A stretch of 64,000 nucleotides of DNA from Heracleum sosnowskyi (taxonomy: Eukaryota > Streptophyta > Magnoliopsida > Apiales > Apiaceae). Below are positions 33,056 through 45,510 of this stretch, one piece after another. The stretch spans positions 55,157,133 to 55,221,132 of the forward strand of contig CM061238.1 in the NCBI GenBank assembly GCA_030848705.1, given 5' to 3'. A model generated the notes under the pieces. That model ran no database searches and had not been told where the DNA came from. It saw only the letters and a program-made list of their open reading frames with translations. Each line of letters begins with the position of its first letter. Position 1 is the first letter of the stretch. The position numbers and the translations under genes were made by a program.

Positions 33056-34487
33056 TGTTTGCACAAAATCACGCAAGCGTACGCGGTCACAAGTAATACA
33101 GGATTAGTAAAGTTCGTTCCCACAGAGACTGCTTTGGTTATAATAGTTTAGCACTTGTGCAACAATGTATGGTTATTATACAATGCTAAGATAATTGACA
33201 AATTGAGTTTTGTTTAACTAAATTAACTACTTGACTTAACAAGATTATAATTAACTAAGAGATTTCTGATTAATTACTTATGAGAAAAAGCATGGGATCC
33301 TAACTTCATTAAATACTTCATCTAGAGTCTTTTGTCTTTAATCAATGCATGTGACGGTTATGATAACTAATCGGATAACACGAAATCAGTATACGCTACC
33401 TTTCAGTATACGTATACCAAACCACTCAAACATCCACAAAGAGATAGAGGTTAAGCAGACACCAATTATGTTTAGACCCTATATGTCTATAAGATTTGAA
33501 AACATAACGGTTTAATGAGCAAGTTATCCATTCAGATTACATAGGACAGGTAAGATGGTTAAAATTACCTACAAATCATGCATGACAAACATACATAACC
33601 CTATGCTAGCATAGCAAGTTCTAAACCTCTATATCCACTTTCGCATTCAATAGAGATTAACAAATAATCTTAGATGTTAGCTACTCATCCAAGAAGAATA
33701 ATCACAACCAAACTAGGTTATCAAGAATACATCACACACAAATCTTTAAAACAATTAACTATTAGAATCCATAAATAAATCCGTTAGAATCCCACGACGA
33801 CGATTAGTTCATATTCGAACCGTTCATCATTGTGGGTTCTGATGATAACATGATAGTAATAAGTCTGGAAAACTTGATTGAATAACTAGGGTTTAGAAAG
33901 AACAACGAGAATCCAAAGTATCGCCTAATTTAGAAGAATACAAAGATTAGATGAAAACTAGGTCTTCGTAAATCAGCCGTCTTCTTGTTCTCCTCACCGG
34001 TGGACGTATATAAATGTATGTATCTTGATATCCCTGTGTCTCCCTCAGAAAACGTCCACCAAATACTTATAAAGACTTAAGGCTAACAACTATGGCAAGT
34101 TTCCTTTTCTGACCACAAAACTGCAGTTTTCAGCATTCTTTACGCGCGGGCGCGCGGGAGGCGGCGCGGGCGCGCCATGATTTCTGTCAGTTGCAGCGCG
34201 GGCGCGCGGGCGCGCGGGAGGCGGCGCGGGCGCGCCGTGGTTTCTGTCAGAAAAATTCTAAAATGCTTCTTTTGCCATTTCTTTGCCCATTCAACATTCA
34301 CAATTGCTTGATCTTCATACACATGCTTAAACACCACCTAACGATCATAGAATCACCACATCTCTGCTGATAAAGCAACTCTACAAATACTAAACAGAAC
34401 ACATTAAAAACAACACGTACTTGAGAACAGAACGATCAGATTAAGCCAATTTAGGACGATCCAAGTAGATATGAAATCCACTTATCA
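33056..34487 (-). repeat. 5' LTR of the Athila-like element
   Basis: Plus-strand TGTTTGCACA to CCACTTATCA, 1432 bp. GC-rich array at 34143-34237 with one more 8-bp unit than in the 3' LTR. No stop-free gene is supported inside. Confidence 0.94.
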
Positions 34488-34492
34488 GTGTT

Positions 34493-36464
34493 TCAAACTA
34501 GGTTTGGTACTAGTCCACAATTCTTTTGGAGTTTTTGGAACTGACTTAGAAGGTACCAAGTTTAGAAGATAAGCCGCTGTTTCTAGAGCATGTCCCCAAA
34601 ATGACTTGGGTAAATTCGAATAACTCATCATCGATCTAACACTCTCTAAAAGAGTCCGGTTCCTTCTTTCTGCTACACCATTCTGCTGAGGTGTGCCAGG
34701 TGCAGTCAACTGGGATGAAATCCCATGTTCTGATAAATATTCTCTAAATTCTCCAAGCAGGTATTCGCCCCCACGATCTGATCGTAGTGACTTGATACAT
34801 TTTCCTGAATGTCGCTTCTCCGCACTTGCTTTGTACTCTTTGAATTTTTCAAAGCACTCAGACTTGCGGTGCAACAGATAAATGTATCCATATCTCGAAT
34901 AATCATCAATGAAAGTGACAAAATATTCATACCCACCTCTCCCTTGGATATTCATAGGTCCACATAAATCAGTATGAATCAATTCTAACACATCTTTGGC
35001 TCTATTTCCTTTTGCCTTAAAAGGTCTACTGGTCATTTTTCCTTCCAAGCAAGATTCACAGACTGGAAATGGCTCCACTGCCAACGAGCCTAAAGGCCCA
35101 TCTACTACCAATCTTTGAATCCTCCTCAAGTTAATATGACCTAATCTCAAGTGCCAAAGATATGTTTGGTTCACTCCAGAAGGTTCCTTTCTTTTACTAG
35201 AGGTAGAAAGTGTATTATTAATTTCACTTGGTTGCAGCATTGGTTCTATAGGATTAATAATATATAAATTGTCTTGCAATGTTCCAGAACATATAACTCG
35301 TTTATTCATCATAATGGAAACATTACGATCCAAACAAACATTATAACCATCCATAACAAGTTTAGAAACCGAAATTAAATTCCTTCTAAATGAAGGTACA
35401 TAAAGACAATTATTCAAAACCAAAATCCTATCATAACCAAAAGATAAAGAAATAACTCCAACTGCAACCACTACTACTTTCGTAGCATCTCCCATGAACA
35501 CATATATCTCGCCATCTCTAAGCAGCCTGGTTTTCTGGAACCCCTGCATGGAATTACAAACATGATTAGTGGCTCCTGTGTCTACACACCAAGTGCTCGT
35601 AGACATAGCCGCTATATATGTTTCCGTAACAAGAGAAAGAGACATACCAGCATTGTTCTTCTTAGAAAGAGGACAATCCTTTTTCCAGTGACCCGACTGC
35701 TTGCACTTGAAGCACTTGCCCTTAGGCTTCTTCACTGAATTCTGAACTCCCAATGGTTTCACAACTTTCTGTGCCTGAACCTTCTTCTTCTTCTTTCCTT
35801 TCGGCTTTGAAGAAGAAACTTTCTCGGCCACATTTACCTGAACATGCTGCTGAAATAATGATTCCGCTGCCTGAAGCTCTGTCAGAAGTTCTGCAAGACT
35901 ATGCAACTTCTTGTTCATGTTGTAATTCAAGTGAAACGGCTCAAAGCTTTTTGGCAAACTCATAAGTATGATATCGACCTGTGTTTCCGCATCAATATCA
36001 GCACCAAGGACCTCTAGTTCATTTATATGAGACATCATCAGAAGAACATGGTCCCTTACAGGTGTTTTTTCAGCCATTTGAGTGTTCATTAGAGACTTCA
36101 TTGCTACTTGCCTAGCAGCCCTATTCTGATCTCCGAAAAGCTCCTTGAGATTAAAGAGCATATCTGCAGCAGTGGTCATTGCCTGATGCTGATGTTGCAA
36201 AACACCCGACATTGCTGCCAGAATATAACATCGTGACATCTCATCTGCCTTAGTCCACTTCTTAAAATACTCTTTATCCTCATCCGGAGCATCGGCAGCA
36301 GGCTGTTCCGGTTTGGGTTCAATAGTACAAAATTTGAACTCTTCAGCAGTCAACACTATGTCCAAATTGCGTTTCCATTCAATATAGTTAGGTCCGGTAA
36401 GTTTGTTATCCTTAAGTATGGTGAAAAGTGGATTAAAGCCCATTCTATCCTGAGAATCATGCAT
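34493..36464 (-). pseudogene. C2 gag, protease and integrase (first half of polyprotein)
   Basis: Open frame with no stop from ATG 36462-36464; the second Met (MGFNPL, residue 8) may be the natural start. Gag core residues 10-210 (LTGPNYIEWKRNLDIVLTAE), basic region 220-250, knuckle CFKCKQSGHWKKDC at 251-264. Protease has DTG at 295-297. The integrase zinc region reads WHLRLGHINLRRIQRL then CESCLEG, and the catalytic residues lie in IHTDLCGPM, LRSDRGGEY and GVAERRNRTLL. The frame is cut after TKPSLKH by the Athila LTR. All catalytic residues I can check are present. Confidence 0.93.
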
Positions 36465-37958
36465 ATAAAACTTAATCAGAAAATTGCATATATCTTAAAA
36501 CCTATTTGTTTCCTCTAACAATTAATTAAAATTAATGCACTAATATTTAAATTCCATAAATATCTGGTACGCCATGATGGGTGACATATATACCATTTAA
36601 ATTTAAATATTACTTCGGTCCTACTACTAAATAATACGCCACGTTAGGGTGGACTATATATTATCTTTCATAGCTAAGTGTATACCATTATTTAGATCTT
36701 AAGTTGCCTTTAGTCAGACCCATCCGTTCGATGTATCAATGGATAAATCCCAGGTGTTTTCGGTGAAGTCACAGACGGACTCGCTTAAGAACACAACCCC
36801 TAAGACAGAAATATCCATTATCAACATCAATCAAGGAATGTCCAACTTTTTCTCGAATTCTATGAAACTTGGTATGTCACGATGGGGTGAGCTTACCTTT
36901 CAATATTCGTGATTAACTTAAGAAGATTGTCCTAGTAATATCCTTAACACTACCCAGACGTCATAAATCATACGCCACGATGGGTGACATATATCCAATT
37001 CATAATCGTCCTAGTGTTAAATTACATACAACCAATAATTGATGACCATGGGATCTAATTTCAAATTAATTCCCTCTCCCACTTAGTATTTTACTTTGAG
37101 GATTTTTTTTTATATCTACATGCATCGTCCTATGTTAATTCTTCGAGGTCCACATGTTATCATAATAACAAGACAAAGAACACATAACATAGAAGAACAT
37201 GGCATGACGATCAACATAATTAAAGCATAGCATATAACCCTATGTCCATGTCGTTCTAGCATACTAAGGTTAGTATTGCATGGCATGATAATCACGTAAG
37301 GCATATAAAATTGCAATAATTAAAATAAATAGCAGAAATTATGTAAAACATAATAAAACACATCCACTATTATGGCCCCAGAAAATTAGCTTCGAATTCT
37401 TTCGTTGAAAATTTCCCGAAATCTTCAGGAGCCTATTTGGAGGCCTAAACAGCGTCAGAATGGGTCGAAAAATCGGGGAATGGTTCTTGACATACATTTC
37501 AGCCTGTTCGTCTTGTTCTTCCGTTTCCGAAAAGTGCTTATTCGCCCAAATCGGACATCGTATGCAAAATCTGCAGCCAAAACAGCGAAGCTCCCACGAA
37601 AACAGTATGGCGCAGCGGAAGAACCCTGTTTCTCGTATCTCCGATGTTTAAACAATTACATACAACATAATACAGCAAAACAAACCTATTCTATTACATA
37701 CATCTGATCATAATCTTAACTATCACGATAAACCCTCGTGATTTACAACAATCAAACATCCACGATAAACCACGTGATTTACAACAACCAAACATCCACG
37801 ATAAACCACGTGGGATCCAATCACATAATCAAATAAAACATGACCATAATAGTGGATTACAACCTACATCACAGAATCAATACAAGCAACCACCATATAC
37901 ATGCATATATAATTACGACATGGACATCATATCATAAAACGCAGAACTGCATAACCAA
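36465..37958 (-). other. Untranslated leader of C2
   Basis: About 1.5 kb between PBS and gag. It contains repeated CACGATAAACCACGTG-like units near 37725-37810 and several TACGCCACGATGGGTGACAT-like copies (36570, 36637, 36970). Open stretches at 37116-37316 and 37405-37707 are on opposite strands and show no family features. A block near 37516-37590 is shared with the leader of L. Confidence 0.7.
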
Positions 37959-37970
37959 GCTCTGATGCCA
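37959..37970 (-). promoter_or_regulatory. Primer-binding site of C2
   Basis: Minus strand TGGCATCAGAGC, one mismatch from the initiator-Met PBS, two bases from the LTR. Confidence 0.87.
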
Positions 37971-37972
37971 AT

Positions 37973-39118
37973 TGTTGGGACATATGATTACTGTTCTGCG
38001 TTTTACTATATGATTGATTATGAGTTCGAAAAGAAAACTTTACCTTATCGCTACGATTCTGATCCACGTCTTCTACTGAATTCCTTGATTCCCTTTGAGC
38101 GAAGTGTGGCCTTCGATCTCCCAAAGTGTCCTCTCCTTAAAGCCTCGAAATCCCAAAACCCTAGCTCCTTGCGGCTGCCCTAGGTTTTTAATCTCGAATT
38201 ATTCTTTTTTTTTTTCAGCTTTAGGAGAACAAGAATATATATAGGCTCCAGTAGGGATCATGGACAATTAGGTCGGGCCTCCCAATGACATTCTGGGTCA
38301 AGCCCAATGTCATTAAATATTAATTCTATCCACTAACGAATTAATATTTGCACTACCTTTCCTAATACCGTAATTATTTTATTATTAAATTCGGCTCCTA
38401 TATTATTTGCTTATTAAATTCCCCATGTTTAAGATATCGTATGTCCATTAATTAAATTAATTTCTGATAATTAATTTAATTAATATCTTTTTATCCTTGA
38501 TCATCCACTCAACCTTATAATTATGCAAGAACAAATCCGCCTGCAGGACTAAAGCATAATTATCTTTATGAGCTTTCAAGAGGACATCATCAACCCGAAT
38601 ATTATCAGGACATGGTTTCCTTATGTAGTTAATATCCCACTCTGCATGCAATGTCATTGCTCAATACATAATATTATAATTAACAATTAATTACATCACA
38701 TATGCATCAAAGCATGTGCATTGCATACAAGTGTCAATCACTACACTTGGATTGAGAACCTAAGCATTAATAATATCATAGAATCTTAGTTCTTCTTTAT
38801 TGTCAGAATAGAAGAACAATTCTAATATTTCGATCCTGTTCAATATACACAAAGTATACAAGTATTATTTAATAGTCAAGATAAACTATTCCCAAATAAT
38901 ACTTCAGTTATTCCAGTGGTTTGTCTAATTCCACTTAAACTGTGAACCCTTTATATTATATATAGACACTGATAATTTAATCTTCTGTTATCCCATTTGA
39001 TACTAAATTATCCACAATATATAATAAACAGACAATGTAAAAATATGCAATCAAGATTCTCAATAAAATGGACAATGTTTATATACTACTAATGAATAGT
39101 TTAGTATAAAACCCAACA
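37973..39118 (-). repeat. Right LTR of C2
   Basis: 1146 bp, nearly identical to the left LTR. It acts as 5' LTR for the C2 internal region and at the same time as 3' LTR for the fragment 39119-39339. Putative TATA box on the minus strand near 38235-38243. Confidence 0.93.
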
Positions 39119-39339
39119 ATCTCCCACTTATACTCAAGCTATTCTTTGAGTATATCAGTGTTTATTCATATAATCCGCTACCAGTTTAAATAACTATTCC
39201 GTGACCAGACATCTGACTCCTATCGCCTCCACGTGTTCTTCAAAAACCTTAGCTGGTAAACACTTCGTGAAAGGATCAGCCCGGTTGTCCTTTGATGCTA
39301 TATCAGTCACAATAATATCTCCTCGCTTAACGAACTGTC
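39119..39339 (-). pseudogene. C2-family tail: PPT and RNaseH C-terminal fragment
   Basis: Repeats 25041-25261 with two substitutions seen (near 39262 and 39331). It contains the polypurine tract and the codons for about the last 45 residues of RNaseH (DIIVTDIASKDNRADPFTKS). The match stops at GAACTGTC, where H3 accessory ORF sequence begins. Confidence 0.9.
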
Positions 39340-39925
39340 TTTATATCACTCAAAGCTTTTAAAATAAAACTACCATAATCAAACACTGTAGAATGGATTA
39401 GAGAGTACCCAATTTTGAGAGATCCTGATGGAAGAGCATCAAAATTTGATGTCTTGTTCAGGAAACAACGGCTGATGGTATCAAAGATGAAATTCCATTC
39501 CTTTTTAAGCTTTGTCCTGAAGAGGTTTCCATACCTCTTAACTTCCCCATTGTAGCCCAGTTTTGTAACAAACTCAAAGAGAGTCGAGTCTGAAACATTA
39601 TCATTATCAGGAACAACATCACCAACAACAGGCAAATGTAAGGCTTCCTCCACAATTACAGGAGTCACGGAATGAGTAACCCCATCATATTCAAAACTCA
39701 TCAAGATTGAGCCTGAATGCCCTTTGTCAAAAGAAACTGTGTTCCACACCTGCATAACTGACTTATACGAAACACTTCCAGGTTCTGTTAAAGCAGACTT
39801 CAAAGGACTTGAAGTAAAGAAATCATGTATTATGTGAAACTCATTGGGCAAATCCTGATTATCTAAATTGCCACAAAATTGTTAGTGGCAAAAGTAACAC
39901 CACTAACTACTGTTTGCTTGTTCAT
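39340..39925 (-). pseudogene. H3 accessory ORF, N-terminal part
   Basis: The start Met is at 39923-39925 (MNKQTVVSGVTF), followed by a stop after about 20 codons; the frame resumes at 39851 with MPNEFHIIHDFFTSSPLKSA. It continues SYKSVMQVWNTVSFDKGHSG, VTPVIVEEALHLPVVGDVVP, then an acidic turn and a basic stretch (YGNLFRTKLKKEWNFIFDTI), to FDYGSFILKALSDIK, where C2-family sequence begins. It covers the part missing from H1. The fold family is unassigned; comparable N-terminal domains occur in accessory ORFs of asterid SIRE/Maximus elements. Confidence 0.68.
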
Positions 39926-40178
39926 GAATGATGAAGACACCATTAAACCAGTATAGAAAACTTAAGAAATGAGATTTATAAATTAGGGTTCTTGAGCACA
40001 GAGAGAGAAGATGAGAAGCAAAAACTGATGATGAGAGAGTAAACGGTAAATTAGAAAAATCAAATGTATTTTGTTAAAACAAAATATTACTCTCAGTGAC
40101 AGGTGGCATGTTGTGATTCGTGCACAAATAATTAGTGGACAAATTACGTGCGTAATTAAACATAACTGCACCGCTTTT
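39926..40178 (-). other. H3 spacer between pol and accessory ORF, left part
   Basis: Matches the H1 spacer (13790-13940). It is split by the giant solo LTR; the other half is 49709-49974. Target duplication CTTTT at 40174-40178. Confidence 0.8.
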
Positions 40179-43100
40179 TGTAACACCCCCAGATCTGGGG
40201 TCAGGAATCCAGTTCGCTACGACACCATCCAATCATATAATACCTGTATTAACTCAATGATCCAATCAAAACAACATCATAGACCCCAATCTCTTACTCA
40301 CATAAGTTATAGCCTTAGAAATGATATACAGTAACATTAGCTATTACAAACCAAATGTACTATCCAGGATCTCACACTACTAACTACAACCTCTACATGT
40401 AGTTATTACAACCAATTTTTTAAACACACTAAATAAGGATAGCTGAACCTATCCAACTTACTCATACAGTATCCTTCTTTAACTGCACTATCTCAAGGGA
40501 GTATCTTCCACATTCCTTTCCTCGCAATACGGGACGACTGACTATGGTCTCACTGAAAATATAATTTTTAGCAAAGCAAGAATGAGCGAAAGAATGCTCA
40601 TCAAGTTAACTAGTTACTAATATAAAGTTCTTCTAACAATATAAAAGTAGTACATAGTTTTCCAATTAAAGTATTCATACTTAATATGAAGTTTAGAATA
40701 CTACCATATGAATGAGTTTAGTTCGTAATTTAGAAATACACTATCAGTGACTTTGCACGATTTGTAGAAATCAACAAGTACGCAGTTCTATATACTGCGA
40801 GATGAACAACACCAGTTCACAAGTTTTGGAATATCGTTTGTCTTTCATCAATAATTAAACAGAATCATTCGTAAAGGAACAATCTTTAGTTCTTATCAAC
40901 ACTATCGGTAACTCAGCACCTTGGCTTTCGTTACAGTGTTAATATCAATTTCCAAATTGGAAGGATGAGACTTATATAAAAACAAAATATGACATGGATT
41001 GACGATGATCAGTCGCCACATCCATATCAACCGCGGGTCTTTTCTACTAGTAGAAGGGCAAAAACTCCATCTGTAATTACCCTGGACAAAAACTCCATCC
41101 GTAATCGTCCTGGATGAGAACTCCATCCGTAATCATCCTAGCGCATTCGGCCAATAATTGACGGACCGCCTGTGTAACGCCCCCAAATCCCCTACAGGAA
41201 TCCAGGTCGTCACATTCTCTCGCGGAATATTCGATCACCTGCTTACAATATAATCTACAACAATAATCATAATAAACTCCATAATCTACTCCACGGGTTA
41301 TAGTCTTAGAACAAGTACTTAATAATCCAAAAGTTATTACATCATAAATTCTCTTCCCAGAATCTCTGAAATATTATTACAACTTCATAATACTAGATAA
41401 TAAAACATTAAACAACTTCTTCCCAGCTCGCACCCTTCTCATATACTATAAGGCTAATGCGCTGGATTAATAGCCTTTCCCCTTCCCTTTATCACGGTTC
41501 GCCGCACTAGTGCCAGCTCTGGGTGCCGCTGTTTAATAATATTTAAATAGCAAGAATGGCTCTGGGTGCCAGCAAGTATATAGACACCATATGAAGCAAC
41601 AACAACTCGCTTAAAAAAATATGTTTTTACCACTTTATAAAACTTCTCCACTTATATAAATATATACTTTTGAAAAGAGATTAACTCGGAAATTCTTATC
41701 AATCTCAGAATACTACTCTTATAATAGAATAAATAGATCTCAATAACTTCTCCATACTACTCGAATATAATCCAATAACTTCTTGGAACTACTCAATTGA
41801 TTTGAATGAATATAATTTAACAACTGCTTAGATCAACACCCTAGTTAACAGAACCACAAAGGCATCGGTTAACAGTTAGGATATCGATGATTGGACTTCT
41901 TCTCAAACGCCTACTCAAGTAATGGATTGATCAGTCCATTGTCACTACTCGTTTACTATCGATAGAAGGATGATCTGACGTCTCGAACACACCCCAAATA
42001 CTACTCAGTGGGCCGGTGCGTTACTTCGGTCACTTTTGCCATCTTTTATTCCAGAATATAAGGTGTCGGAATCTTCGATCACCTTCAACAATAAATCTCT
42101 TAGGCATCACGGTAAAAATCACACGTGCACCTTTATTTACTTCTCAATAAAATACTACTCCAATATCGTTCAGAAACAATGAACGATAAACACCTCCAAT
42201 AATTTAGTTTTCCCCTTGAATGAGTAGAGGAAATAAATATGAAAAATGTTCTGATCATGGATTTGAAATGAGATGACCCATATCAGTATTCTCAACTTAC
42301 TATGTATATATAACTCCACTTATATATATATATCAATTAATATATAGTATGAAGATATTATTTAATTATCTCTAACACCTTCTCGGCGAGTACGAATAAA
42401 GTATCTCGATAGATGTTCCAACAATATGGACCAACTCATGAAATAAATTTTATAATATCCGGATAACAAGGTCAATAATAATATCTATGCATTTCAAATC
42501 CAGTATATTTATCAAAACTTAAATAGCATACTTATGCATTAAAAAAATATATAAATACTCTGAACAATAGAGTATGAACTAGTAAACTTGCTTGGTACTC
42601 TGGATGTAGTACGGGCTCGTAGCGGGGTCCGACAATCTAAACAAGGTCAAGAAAACACGCGATTAATCCCCTATACGATCCACTTATAACTCAATGCTTA
42701 AACACTTAAGCCAATCACAAACAAGGCACTAAGGGTCCCTCTAGACTCATACTAAGTCCATGTTAATCGACAAACACTTAAGTCATAAGTTTAGTCCAAA
42801 CTCGTTCCTCAAATTCATACTTAACGTAGGATATTATATACATCTTACTAACCATTTATAACCTTGTTCTTTACACCAACATGTTGCCTTGATAATTCTT
42901 AACAAGTTTCGTGTTTTAATCGACTCGAAATTCCTCTTTTAACTTAACCAAAACGGATGGTCAAAACAGTACCTCTAGAGTTGACTTTCCTGAAAATTAC
43001 TATTCTGCGACTCGCACTCCAACACTTTTAATAAATCACTGAAAACATTTTTAAATACGAAACCACTTATAAAATCATCTTTGGTATTTTTAATATTTAT

Positions 43101-44126
43101 CATAAAAGTTACGATTCGAAAACACGAGTCTAGATAGGTGAAATGTATTTTTGAAGTTGAGTCAATTGCGGATTTTTACTATTTGCATCACTTTTACTAA
43201 AACGTTCATAACTCGATAACCGTTAACTGAAATGACGCACCGTTTTCGCGTGCACGATCTAGAGAATGTCTAGAAGGTTATCAACTCAAGATTGGGCTCT
43301 GGTCAAAGGACTCATTTTTCTGATTTTACAAAACAGGGCAGGGGGTTTGCAAAGAGTAGTGTCATCTCCTTAAAGGGCTTTTCCACTTGCGCAACCTCGG
43401 CTTACGCATTTTATAAAATTTGAAAAATAATCTTTTGCACTCGAAACCTTCGCATACATCTTGATAACTGACCTTAGCATGTTACCACAAAATTCCATAT
43501 TTTATAACAACTCTTAAGGGTCTCAAACATAGTCACAAAGTTGATGTGTTTCTACGATTTCATTACTCGAACAATATTTACTAAAACGACCATAACTCAA
43601 AAACCATAAACTCTTTTGACTTGATTCTTGCGGCAAAATAAACTATAAAATAATATCTACACCACCATATTCAGTGGTTACTCCTTAAACAAAGTGAAGG
43701 TCTCGGTTTGATACTGTCTTTAAGGGTTAACAAAAACATTTCATTACGACGGCTATAAATCGAACATTCCAAATTCGTACATGCCTCAAGCATGACATCA
43801 AAGCAACTCATGGCTTAACAACATCAATTACTACTGTCAAGAGGCTCTAAGTCCAGTGGTAAGGTCCCATGACCACCACACAACATATACACAACAAACA
43901 AACTTGAATCAACCACTAAAACACTAATCAAGAACTCATCTTGTAAACAACTTAAGATCTCATCAAAAACTCTATAAAACTCAAAGGTGGTTCAAAGATT
44001 TTACCTTTCTTGATGCTCTACCAACACTAACAAGTGCTCACAATCACTCAACAAGCCTTAGATACTCCTTACAAAGCTTAAACCTTAAGATCCAATCAAG
44101 AAAACAAGTTAATAAAATGTCGGAGT

Positions 44127-45510
44127 TGTTGGGTATAATTACAACTACACAGCAACAATAGGGCAGTTATATATATTTTGTATTAACAAGAACAGGCAAA
44201 TATACCAAATAACGAAACAAAACAAAGGTCAAAACAAAAGTATAATTAGAGACTGAAAATAACAAGACAAGAAAGAACACTTATCTCTCAGGAGCTTTAA
44301 CAAATACTGAAAGATAAAGAAACAGCTGAGTCGCCAAGCCTTCGAGAAGTCTTGACTGTTCTTGAAGAGATTATTGCCCCACTTACGCTGTGTTGGGTTG
44401 CAGCAATATCACTCCCAGGATAAAACAGCACAGATCAATCCACTCACAGATATGGCAATGATCAACAGCGACCTACACCTCACTTCGCCCAAGAACTATG
44501 TATTCTGTATGTGTTGAGAGAAAACAGAGAAGATAATAGTTGCTAGGGTTTTCAGAGTTACGTATATGTCTCTTATGTCAAACGTTATGTTTTTTAGCTA
44601 TATAAAAATACAAAATAAAACGTAAACAGACCAAATATTGTAACTGAAGATATGACATTTAATACTAATTATTCTGATTTAATTACCATAACAGTAGTCA
44701 TCAAGATTTAACAGCTCAGTCAGGATTTCCTGGTCCATCAGGATTTGATCATCATCAGTACTCCAAGCCATCAAGACTTGCTGTCCGTCAGGAGTGGCAT
44801 CAGTACTTGATCAAACACCAGGATTTCGTCAGGACTGGACCATCATCAGGATTCAAATACTGACACAGACCATCAGGATCAGTAGTCATCAGGATTTCAC
44901 TCCAAGTACTGACCAGGCCATCAGGATTTGATCCAAGAACTGGTCCATCAGGATTTAATATAAATCCTGACCCAGTTCGTTTAGCTGTTACAAATGAATA
45001 CTGATACTGTTAAATTAAATCAATAAATAATATTAAATAAACAGGTAATAAGATTCCTCGCCCAGGTCGCCTCGCGTACGCGAGACGCCGAGACATTCGC
45101 CCAAATCGCCCTTCGACCCGAGTCGAGTCGTGGCGTGGCGTGGCGTGGCGAGGCGAGCGGCGGCGGCGCGTGTGTGTGTGTGTGTGCACGAGGCACATAC
45201 TAACACCATGCACACCCACATGCCTTAGTAGTTGTACACTACTCTTGTACATGTTTCTATATAAACCCACCAACCTCTCATTACCAATGCTATGTGGGAT
45301 ACAAGTTATTTCAATATAACCAACCCACATAACCCATTTCAAGAAACCTATTTCAACTCAATTTATTTATAGATTACACTAAGAAAATGTCTTAGATCCA
45401 AACATGAAAGTTTAAGTCCTCATTACAAGGAACAACCTCCACTTGTTAGTTTCCAGAAATTCCATCAAGAACATATATAAAATATGTCTCAAACTTTCCA
45501 TTTTCTAACA
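44127..45510 (-). repeat. Copia-type LTR inside the inner giant LTR
   Basis: Plus-strand TGTTGGGTAT to TTTTCTAACA, 1384 bp. On the minus strand it starts TGTTAGAAAATGG and has the CCCACAT...TTTATATAG promoter layout typical of plant Copia LTRs (near 45254-45300). It has a cluster of ATCAGGATTT words (44700-44960). The flanks GGAGT and GTACT do not match, so ends or TSD may be decayed. No internal region is visible. Confidence 0.65.
45125..45186. repeat. Compound GC-rich microsatellite
   Basis: GTCGTGGCGTGGCGTGGCG followed by GGCGGCGGCGCG and a GT run, in the middle of AT-rich LTR sequence. Open stretches at 45010-45342 cross it and owe their length to it. Confidence 0.9.

Larger units (their letters stand above)
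27096..34492 (-). mobile_element. Athila-like Gypsy element with target duplications, RT-RNaseH-INT deleted
   Basis: The element itself is 27101-34487 (7387 bp) with TSD GTGTT at 27096-27100 and 34488-34492. It carries LTRs of 1425 and 1432 bp, a tRNA-Asp PBS, Athila-type gag and protease (CDLGASINLMP), a polypurine tract TTTGGGGGTG, and a long non-coding 3' region. The RT, RNaseH and integrase core are absent; the C-terminal integrase tail remains. It is inserted in the integrase of C2. LTRs differ by about ten substitutions and one 8-bp GC-rich indel by eye, so it is young. It is non-autonomous and would need an intact Athila relative. Confidence 0.93.
23895..39339 (-). mobile_element. C2: nearly intact Tork/Angela-like Copia element with extra 3' tail
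   Basis: 3' LTR 23895-25040, PPT, pol and gag, PBS 37959-37970 and second LTR 37973-39118, both LTRs 1146 bp and nearly identical. After the right LTR, 221 bp (39119-39339) repeat the sequence that follows the left LTR (25041-25261). The structure is therefore LTR-internal-LTR-internal fragment, as produced by recombination between copies. The left flank is GTAAT; no matching duplication is found at 39340. It is interrupted by the Athila-like element at 27101. Lineage named from protein style (MGFNPL... gag, DTGATNHVC protease); it could be a neighbouring Copia clade. Confidence 0.85.

Noticed and set aside
45010..45342. 110-residue minus-strand open frame with His/Thr and Arg runs
   Set aside because: Its length comes from the GT and GGC microsatellites in the Copia LTR; no protein features.
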